Shown here: in pieces, positions 12,675 through 24,231 of the stretch | Layout: the number at the start of each line of letters is the position of its first letter | Numbering within the stretch: position 1 is the stretch's first letter | Program-made: the position numbers and the translations under genes | Assembly: GCA_964019155.1 (NCBI GenBank) | Contig: OZ025239.1 | Location: 101,680,298-101,744,297, forward strand | Source of the DNA: Osedax fenrisi | Taxonomy: Eukaryota; Annelida; Polychaeta; Sabellida; Siboglinidae | Direction of reading: 5' to 3' | Length of the DNA stretch: 64,000 bases | The notes under the pieces: model-generated | Told to the model about the DNA's origin: nothing | Databases searched by the model: none | What the model saw: the letters and a program-made list of their open reading frames with translations, nothing else

Positions 12675-15600
12675 TAATTTATGAATAGATTCACAAATAG
12701 GATACTAAATAATCAGTTTAATTAAGAAATCGATTATGATTCAAGTCAACATCTATAAGAAAACAACTATTTCTAGCGAGAACCTGTCATGGGAGACGAG
12801 TATAATCTTTGGGCGTTCACGTAGACATCCACGTCGGTTCCGTTGTACGATACCACCACGTGGTTTTCTTGATCTAAAGGTACCGGTATAATCTGCAACG
12901 AAAGGCACCGTATACGTTAGCGCGATACCAATGGGAGACGCCGTCTGGCAATAGGGGGGGGGGCGTGTAAGTAGAGCTTTGCGCATGCGTTGAATGTTTG
13001 TGTGCGATTCGCATTGTTATTAGCGAAGACAATAGCTACAGTTTCTGAACTTTGTTATCGCTTACATCACTTTAATGAAGGTCGCATCCAGCTAATACAT
13101 CTATTAATAATAACATGACATTTATATATTGATATGAACACTTATTTCCATTATTTTTATATTAACACTTATATCTATACATTATATTTCCAAATAGTAT
13201 ACCTACAACCTATAACATTTGTTGTATAGTATATTGTATACTATATTTTTTATTTTTATTTTTATTTTAAAATGTTTTATTGACTACAAAATCACGTGGT
13301 GGTTATGGGCGTCATGAGGAGGAAACCAAAATAAATTAAATAAAGTACAATAAAAATGAAGGAAAAGGGAGAGTAGGTTACAATGTTAATAGGTACGTGG
13401 AGAATTTACATTTCAATATTGACAGGGATTTTAAACACCTAATTTCATATGGAAGAGCATTCCAGTATTTTGGAGCTACCACAGAGAAAGCAGATTCAGA
13501 GTGAGCAGAGATAGTCGAGCGTTGCACAATTTTCATCGTGTGACATTTCCTGCTAGCTCGACTAAGGGTATGCATACTGATCAAGTCAGCTAGGTACTCG
13601 GGAGATCTAACATGTATCACCTTATGGGTGATGCATAGTAGTCTGTACCTGCAGAGATACCTAAACTTATGCCAGCCGTGTGATCGCATTAGGGTCGATA
13701 TTGATACTATTGAAGATAACTTCAGTTTATATAGGGTGCGTATAGCACGTCGTTGAATCATCCCAAGTTTAAGCATAAGCTTTAGGGGTAAATTACATAG
13801 AAGTGAGCAGTATTATATATAGTCTACTGAAGACTAGCTAAAAAGTCAATTTATTGCGTAATTTTCTAATATTATAAAGAAAATAGTTGGCATTGCGAAT
13901 CATTATAGATATGTGGTCAGAGTGATTTTGGTGAGAGTTGATGGTGAAACCATTAGTTGTTATGGATTGTGAGGTAGGGAGGGATAGTAGAAAGGGGTAG
14001 GTGATGATTAGGGGGTACACTGTAATAAGTAAATGGTTTTCTGCAGTAAAATAAATGATATTTATGGTGTGCTTATAATAGAACCCTTTTGATGGTTTTC
14101 TGCAGTGTAATTTTTAGAATACCATATTAAGGGTTTTCTATTATCTGATTTAAGAATACCATTTATATGGTTTTCTGCAGTAGAAATTAAGAATACCATT
14201 TATATGGTTTTCCACAGTAGAAATTAAGAATACCATCTTGAGGATTTTCCACAGTAGAAATTAATAATACCATCCAGAGGATATTATACAGTAGAAATTA
14301 AGAATATCCCAATATTCAACTTACATCAATAACTTAAGTTGTTGATGTAAGTTGAACATAATTTTATATGTAAAATAAATATTAGTATCTTAGCGTAGTA
14401 TCGTAGCAAAATATTAACTTAAATATTATATAATTTCATTTAAGTTAGATTTAAAACTTAAATTCAATAATAAAATCATTTTAATATTGAATACAATATT
14501 TAATCAATATGCAATTGCTATATATTCAATATTGGGCAATTAGTTCAACATTATTTCCATTTATATTATCAATATAATTATGATTAAAATTGTAGTTCAC
14601 GAGTCACCTGAATTATATTATGATAGTGTAGAAAAATACATAGGATTACATACATAATTTTAGTTTTTAAAATAATATTTTATTTATTAAAAACAGTATA
14701 TTTACTTAAATATTAATTTAAAATAATAATTATTCATTTATTTGCATATATAAAAATTAAATCAATATTTCTAAATAATTAAAAGGTATAATATTTTATT
14801 TTTTCTATAATAAAACAATTATATAAACTTAATAATAATACTTAAGTCGTGTAAAATGCCATATGTTTTGAAGAGAGTAGAAATTAGATTACCGTTTAGA
14901 GGGTTTTCCACAGTAGATATGCAGAATACCATGTGATTTTAAGAGGTTTTTCCACAATAGAATTTAAGAATACCAATTAGAGGGTTTTCCACAGTAGAAA
15001 TTAAAAATACTATTTAGAGGGTTTTCCACAGTAGAAATTTAGAATACCATGTTGAGGGTTTTCCACAGTAGATATGTAGAATACCATTTAGATGGTTTTC
15101 CACAGTAGAAATTAAGAATACCATTTAGAGGGTTTTATACAGTCGGTTTCACAGAATACCATTTAGAGGGTTTTAAATAAATGTTTGTTTTAAATACCCT
15201 TTCGATGGTTTTCTGCAGTAAATATAAGTCTAGAAAACCATCATTTTTACAGTGTAGGTAAGTCTCGAGATAATGATGGTGTCAGTTTTTGTCATATTAA
15301 GTGATAGGGAATTATGTGAGAACCAGTCAGTCAGTTCTGTGAGGCAGTTAAAAATAGACAGTTGAATAGAGTTGGAGTCACAGGAAATGGGAAAAGAAGT
15401 ATAAATTTGTAGATCATCGGCAAAGAGATGGTAGTGGATGTAAGGATAATTACGAAATATGGATTTTATGGGTAACATATAAATAAAAAGTAAAAGACCA
15501 AGCACGGAGCCGTGTGGAACGCCATGAGTGTTGATAAAGGGAGTAGAGAAGGATGAGTTAATTTTCACTGAAGAGGAAAAGAATGACATAAACCAGCTGT

Positions 15601-16772
15601 GTACTTACCATGAATACCGATTTCATTGAGTCGTAAAGCAAGAATATCATGGTTTAGAGTGTCAAAGGTACTGGATAGGTCAAGGAACACAAGGTAGCAC
15701 GGGGATTTGTTGTCAAGGGATATGAGTAGATCATTAATGATAAGATTCAGTGATTATTCAGTGCTCCGATGGGGTAAGTAAGCACTTTGAAACTTATCAA
15801 TAATTGAATTGGTAGTGCTATAGTGTATAAGTTGAGCAGATACAATTCGCTCCAAGGTCTTAGAGATTGATGAAAGCTGGGAGATGGGTCGATAGCTCGA
15901 CAGGTTTGAGTGGCTAAGGTTAGTTTTTTTATAATTGGGGTGATATAAGAGTGTTTCATAGACTTTGGTACGATGGATGAAATAAGGGACGCATGAATGA
16001 TCATTGTTATGGGTTCAATTAACGATGGCGAAAGGGTATGAAGTAAAGTAAGAGGAATAGGGTCGAGTGGGGAATGGGATTTTAGGGATACCATTATAGA
16101 GAGCACATAGGGACGAGTAGGTAGAGTGAAAGAGGACCAGTGATTATGGGAAGCTAGTGAATATGAGTTGAGAGTGAGGAGATCAACATTCATATTAGGG
16201 AGAGCAGCGATGATATTCGATACTTTATTCTGGAAGAAATTAGCAAAGGAGGAGCAGAAGACTATATCCGGTTGGTCAGGAAGGTGCCTGGGTTATGATT
16301 TACCTATTAAGGTGAAGGATAGGTTGTAGGCTTGCTTAGAGGAGGTGCCATATTTACAAAGCAAGTTAGTAAAGTATGATGATTTAGTGGATACGAGTTT
16401 TTTCCTGTATAATGAGCGACATTCTTTAAAGGAATACAGGTCTGAGTTCATTTTAGTAGAAGCATAAATGGACAGTATACGACGAAGTGACTTTCTCATA
16501 TTGGTGAGTTCACTGTTGAACCAGGGGGATATGGGATGATTACTATGGGTAAGAGTAGTTGAGGGAGCATAAAAGTCAAGGGAATTAGATAGCGCCGTGT
16601 TGAAGGCGTCAAATAGAGAGTCAGGTTCAGAGAGAGGAATTGTAATATTATTCATATGATCAAACACGGAGTTAACAAACAATGGTTGATTTATTGAGGA
16701 GATGTTTCGAAAGTATCTCAGATGTTGAGTATAATATAGTATAAGGTATATAGTATATTATAATATACTATA

Positions 16773-16811
<39 letters not shown>

Positions 16812-19800
16812 AATATTATAGTATATATATATATATATATATACTATACCATAAATAAATTGGTATATCTATACGTATATATATACAATATATACACAAT
16901 GTACAGTGTACATTGTACATTGTACATTGTACATATATCGTTACATTAAATTAATTTAATGTATTAATTAATATATAAATCTTAAATAATCTTAATTATT
17001 AATTCGTAATAGACACCAATAACTCTATAAAATTATAATTTATAATATGTGTAATATATAAATGATATTATATGCATTAGTAGTGTACATGTGTTTAGTT
17101 TCTTTATTGTCTATATATGACTGAAGTGATTATGATGGGATCGAGCCGAGTAATTTTCGAGCTGTTTCGAGTAATTAAAATTTCCAAATTACGATTCCGA
17201 GTCGGTTTCGAGTAATATCGAGTCGGTTCCGAGTAGGTTTCGAGTAATTTCGAGTAATTTCTAGTATGTTTCGAGTAATTCAGAAGTTACATTTAAAAAT
17301 GAAACTATTTTAATATATTAAATATATGCCGAATTTAAAAATGTATTATTATCGAAATATATATATATTGAAACTGAAACCGTTTCGAAACCATTATCTT
17401 TGAAACTGAAACTGTTTCGAAACCCTTGTCTTTGAAACTGAAACCGTTTCGAAACCCTTGTTTTTTTAAATGAAACCGTTTCGAAACTCTTGTCTTTGAA
17501 ACTGAAACCGTTTCGAAACCTTAAAATTGGGTTTCATCCCCATCACTAGCAGTGACATTGTTATAATAGTAACCATGGTTATATTAAAATAATGCCTAGC
17601 AATGGGATTCTGATTTCTAATAATGCACCCAATATATATGTTGATTTCTATAAAAATGACATATTTATAGGTATACCTATAGAATATATTTACTAGTAAA
17701 TATATTCTATAGTAAAGTATACTTCTTAGTTATCTATATGTGTTTGCTGTTATTTTATGAATATTAAAAACCTAAAATTCAAAATAATCTACACTTTCTG
17801 AAGATAAAATATGTCTAGATAATATAGCTATTAGATAGATTATAATCTAATGATAATTATCATTGATGAGGACTATATAATCTTCAAATTCAGGTGATTT
17901 ATCTTGAATGTATTGAGTTTTATTAGTAATTTTTGTTTTAAATATCTAATATATATCTTGTAACTGTATGATAACTAGATGGATACCTATAAATCATGCA
18001 TACATATGTTATTATACATAATATACTATAGTACCTTATATATATTACATATTATGATAATATATTTACTAAAATCTATATTTTATATTAATGTTTTAAT
18101 AAATATATTTATGATTATTAGTTATAATTGATGCGCCCGGTTATAACTATAGGTAATAATTAGGTAATTAATAACATATATGTTACGTAAGTAATATATT
18201 ATATAGGTGATCTAGATGATATGCAAATTAACATATTATAAACCTTCTAAACACCACCTACATTATGTAAACAAACTATTGATATAGGTATAACTATAAG
18301 CTTCTAAAGGTGTACGTCGTACACTGTACGTATGACACATATGACATGCTAATGTGTATTATATATTGTACAGGTGTATGTTTATAACACCCAGATAAGG
18401 CACGTATAGTTAACCTTAATTATACATCATTTTAAAGTTAATGAATTATATTTTAATATTTTAAAGTAAAATAATTCAAAAAAACTTAACGAACTAATTA
18501 ATTAGCTTTCCAGTGGATTTTCACAATAACAATCACAACGTTGTAAAGATTATAAAGCATCGTAAGGAATTGTTATTATATAGATGGCGCTACTGTACTC
18601 TATAAAGCTATAAAGCCGTATATACCCTATATACTATCATTCGGGCGACAGCATAGAAAAGATATTAATCTTTATCTGAAGCCCTTTAGAGGAAATAACA
18701 ATATAATTAATTTAAATACTTCATATATGACTTCGTATATTATATCATATTATATCATATTATATCATATACGGTATATATACTTCGTATACGAAAAAAA
18801 TGTACAACTTTCTTCTAATACATATTTATTATTATGATATACTATTTTATATACGATGTGCTATACCTCGAACGGAATGTGGACGTCGGACACAGTTACG
18901 CCCAGCCACCCGTCATACGTTACCAGCAATCGGAACGAAGCATCGGCGAAACACTCTCCGTTATCCAGTAGACTAGAGTAGCCGCCGTTGTCCGACATCC
19001 GGTAGGTCAAGGCCACACTGAAACTGTCGAACTGGTCGAAAGCGTTGCTGTGGGGTGGGCGTATGTGTGGGCGTATGTGGGCGTATGTGGGCGTATGTGG
19101 GCGTATTTATAGCGGTAACGACGGCGGAATGGTTACCATGGAACATGAGATTTCCATCGATATACAATAAGTGGATGAGCAATTAACGTATTCAATGCAT
19201 GTATAAATAGATATATGAATGGCACTTATCTCGATAAATTAACGACATGAAATCAGCTATTAGTCATATTATATATGTCAATATTACATAATATGATTTT
19301 CTTGGAAATAAATATGAGTGACTTCTATCTATATCTATGAATTTAGATTATAAATATAAATAAAATAGTATGATATCTTAAATTTAATAAATACACAAAA
19401 ATATGAGGAATGTTGATATGTGGTATTTTAAATATATGTAACTATTATTTTGAGTACAGATAGTACATTAAACCGGATAATTATTATAAATTTAAATATA
19501 AATAAATAATAATGGTTTAAATTATAGGAATAGATATCGTCTTCAGCGCCTCTATCGTAAAGTGACTTCACTATATCTATAGCAATGGCTATAATTCACT
19601 TTAGAACTACATACTTGGAGATTACGTGAGAAATTCTCATTAACCCCCACATGGGTAAAACATATGTTTACTACTTATCCAGGTTGATAATAACTATAGT
19701 TTTATTATTATTATAGTATATTATATCAACAGATTCTCCCCGATTATATACTATAATATACTAGAGTATATTTATATTGTATATAATTAAATTAAATTAA

Positions 19801-20317
19801 ATAATTAAACTATAGTATTGTTATAGTATATATAGGTTATTATTGATGGATTAAGACAGCCTATATGTACTGGCCCTATATACTGGTATTAAGCATAGTT
19901 AGAACATAGTTCGGCAGGCATAAATCAAGGCGTTTTGTCATTAAATGTAAACCCAGTGTTAATGTGTGTACCATGTCGATTTGGGTATCAATTCAGTCTA
20001 ATTTTTCTTCCTTTTTTTTTTTTATTATTAATTTCTTGTTTATATATTTTTTATTTACCTAATAAACTATATATTATTATATAGGTGTATTCATAGACAT
20101 CTAAGGGGCCAAGCCATATAGATATATAACGTGGGTGTATTACTACCACTGTTGTAGAATACATCTACTAAACAGAGAACGCTATATATATGGTTCGCCT
20201 ATATGACCTATATGCAAGGACAAATGTCCTCGATTTCGAAACGTACGCCGTACGCGCGTGTCACGCAGGGTCGAAACTTTACTTTTAATATAGGGGGGGA
20301 TATTGGAAAAAATCGAA

Positions 20318-20353
<36 letters not shown>

Positions 20354-23300
20354 TATTCACAAAAGTTATTTACCAAATTTAATACTTCTTCTCTCAAATG
20401 AATTATTTATATGTCTAATTCTTCCAGTTTTTCTTTGTTGATATTGCAAATCATTATCTTATTTAATCTTCTCAGCTTCATGCTATTCCTTAGTCATTTC
20501 TTTAATCTTCTTAACGCACTGAAAGACCTTTCAGCGTCACACGAACTTGCAGGATATACCATAAGTAATTTTACTAAGGTTTGAATTTCTGGAAAAAAAA
20601 TTATTATTTCGTTAGACATAGTTTATACATAAAATCCTATGAAATCTTCTTTTACATAATATAACTGTATATTTGAACTTATATAAGTATATGCATGCTT
20701 AGTATATAAAGCTCTTAAAATATTAGTATCATCAATGGCTCTTAATTTGAATAGGTTAAGAAAATATCCATCGTCATAATGGTGTGCACGTAATGTCATT
20801 CCTTCACTGGATAGATACTTTATTGTAGTTATCATTTTCAACAGAATTCCTCTCCATATTATTTGGTCTGCAGTGAAATGTTCATTAATTTGTGATAATA
20901 ATTTTCTGCTGCTTTCTAAACTTAGAATACATTCAATGTTATCAATATGGGAACGTGATTTGTTATAGTTGTTAAATTTTTCAATAGCTTTTTTCCAATT
21001 TTTGAATAATATAGAAATAAATTATACATATATATATATAATAATTTATTAGGGGGGGATACATTCCCCCCGTTCCCCATCCTAAAGTTTTGCCCATGGT
21101 ATCACGTGGCATCATGTCATCAGTACACGTCACATGCCTACATGTCACATGCCTACACGTCACATGCCTACAATAACATGCCTACACGTCACATGCCTAC
21201 GTGCCACATGCCTACATGTCACATGCCTACACGTCATATGCCTACACGTCACATGCCTACACGTAACATGCCTACATGTCACAAACCTACACGTCACATG
21301 CCTACAATCACATTCCTACACGTCACATACCTACACGTCACATACCTACACGTCACATGCGTACACGTCACATGCCTACGTGTCACATGCCTACACGTCA
21401 CATGCGTACACGTCACATGCCTACACGTCACATGCCTACACGTCACATGTATACACGTCACATGCCTACACGTCACATGCCTACATGTCACATGCCTACA
21501 CGTCACACACTCTCTACATCAGCAACTGAGCGTTACCGATACGAACCTGAAGTACGGAATCTCTAAACGCGATCGCATACTGTTGTTGAATACGCCCGAA
21601 TACGCAGCTCCACCTACAGCTCCACCTACAGCTCCACCTACAGCTCCACCTACAGCTCCACCTACAGCGTTCTGTGTTGTTGCTACGTTGTAGTTGTGCA
21701 CGTATAATCCCTACAGAAGGGGGCGTGTCTACATTATATTACCGATAATTATCATTTAATATTTATTATAATTTATTATTATAATGAGTATATATATTTC
21801 GAGTTTAATATATATTTATTCGGAATTGCATATACGGCCACCATCTATAAAGTGACTCGCGAGTCAGGTATGTACCTTACTGGCTGTGATAGTATCGTTA
21901 ACGCCGAACTTGATGCAAGTAACTAGGTCATCTTGGTGTAGGTCTGTGAATGGCAGGGTGGCTTACGTGAGGGTGGGTTACGTCAGGGTGGGTTACGTCA
22001 GGGTGGGTTACGTGAGGGTGGGTTACGTAAGGGTGGCTTAGGTCAGTGTGGGTTACGTAAGGGTGGGTTAAGGCAGGGTGGCTTACGTCAGGGTGTGTTA
22101 CGTCAGGGTGGGTTACGTGAGGGTGGCTTATGTGAGGGTGGCTTACGTGAGGGTGGCTCACGTCAGGGTAGGTTAGATAAGATGTCGATGATATGGTAGT
22201 TTGTTACGTATCTAGAAGTTACTCCCGTAATTCACTTTGTTTATATGAACTTTACAAGTTTATATAGAACATGGAAGCTGAGTGAAGTAAAGTAACCGAA
22301 TACGGATAGTGCCCGAATACGGACAATCTCGGTATCTTAGAAACCATAAATCCTACACAAAAAAGTTTAATGAATAAAATATTCATAATTATATAAATAG
22401 TCTAAATAAGTATTTTTTATTTTTTAATTATTCAAAATATTGCTGATATATCCAATAAACTGATTTTTTAATTACGTTTTTAAATTTATGAAAAAAAATT
22501 CAACTTAAAACCTTCACAAGAATATACAAATTTGTTGATATAAAAATTAACACGACATTATTAAAAAATAAAGCATTATAAAAATTATATATATAATTTA
22601 TATATTTGTTATCAAATATTTATTAAGTTATAACCATATATCTAGAGGTCATATAAGTCCCTAATAAGGACACCCTTTAACCAATCAGCGCGCATCGTAT
22701 GCAATATTTTGATTTATATAAAAATCGCGTGCATTATAATATTAATATCACCAATAAAGTTAAATATAAAAATTTTATTATTTAGATACTTAAATTGTAT
22801 TATTAATTAAAAAAATAATAAAAATAAATAAATTATTAACTAATTAAATTAGAATAAATTATTCATAAAATTAATTATAAATAATCTAATTGTAATTTGT
22901 CTGATTGATTCATCAACAATACATAGTTTATTTAGTGGTATATAGGGTATCCGTATTATAACACAGGTGTCCGTATTCGTTTCATATTAAGATCACACTA
23001 ACGAGCATAGAGAACACCGAAACTAACAAGGCGAGTATCTGACGCACGCGCACACGCTGACGTTGAACTCGGTACCCGGGGAACACTCCAGCACAGCCTC
23101 GTTCTCGGACCGGAACTGTCTCATGTTACCCGCCACAGCGGATAGCGTACAGTTTCCTAGCGGGGTGAAGGTCACGCTACGATTAGGTAACAATCGGTCG
23201 GGTAACACTTATTACGCAATACTTGATAAGAAATCGTTATAAAAGTTAAGTTATGCGGGTATTATACCTGCAGGTAGTATAGAATTTGTATTTGTTTGAT

Positions 23301-24151
23301 AAATGTATTTTCGTTTTACTAATATTATACATATATATATTCTATTTTGCAAGTAAATCGATTTACTTGGTATATCTACCTAATTCTTAATTGTATACTT
23401 GATGAAACGGCATATTTATGTACTATATAGTATTGTACTATAAATAGTATCTATATCTAATCTATATGTGGTATCTATAACTATGGAAACAAACCTAGAT
23501 CGGAAGTGGGCGTGGTCTGTTCGTCGATGACGCAATCGCCGTCGGTAGGGAATTCGTCGCGCACGCACGACAGGATATCTTGGTTCCAGATCATGCACGG
23601 AGGACACGACCTTCGCACGGACACGAACTCCCCGCTGACGGGGTCACTAACGCACTGAAGGAAGTACGGACACACGCAGCCATTGGTCACTATTCCGTAG
23701 ACGGAGCGGGAGCCGTGCACCATCGGGCATCCTACGGCTGTTGCGTGCAGCGGTGTGTGTGCATCAGGGAGTGCAGCAGTGTATGTATTAGTGAGTGCAG
23801 CGGTATGTGCATTAGTGTTAGCTTAATTGCACACCATAACACTATCAATAATATGTTGTATACATAATGTATATAAAATATTTATATAATGCATAATATC
23901 CGGGTTGATAGTCACAAAACATAAAACAAAAATGTAAAAGTTGTTGAGGTTTTCCGACCCCTATGGAAATAGACATTGTTAAATTAATGCATTATACATA
24001 TCAAAATATTTACAAATACGGATATTGTAAAATGTATCTAATTACTGTATTTTGATTATTAAGATTGAAATTATTAAAAAATAATATTTTAAATTAAAAT
24101 TCTCGGTTAACTGAATCATAGATATTTATTTCATAAATTATCACTATATAT

Positions 24152-24231
<80 letters not shown>

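Larger units (their letters stand above)
13263..16735 (-). mobile_element. CR1/L2-like LINE, interrupted by a DNA element
   Basis: Minus-strand order: post-endonuclease linker (SPWFNSELTNMRKSLRRILS, 16682-16293), RT start (SHSPLDPIPLTLLH, 16193-15747), RT core (GVPHGSVLG, HYHLFADDLQIY, 15589-15257), continuation (SIMIRNANYFLYNIRKLRNK, 14015-13838), and C-terminus (MIQRRAIRTLYKLK, SAFSVVAPKYWNALPYEIR, 13776-13378). A 1237-bp DNA element splits it at a TA. A few frameshifts; the 5' end is truncated. Lies in the intron between exons 7 and 8 of the Pif-like gene. Confidence 0.88.

Noticed and set aside
21106..21701. Several overlapping long frames on both strands (HMPT-, TSHAY-, HVTC-type repeats)
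   Set aside because: Products of a 15-bp minisatellite whose length is a multiple of three. Only the 21547-21613 part fits a real exon.
21119..22172. CRISPR-like repeat array
   Set aside because: Units are adjacent with no unique spacers, and the genome is clearly eukaryotic.
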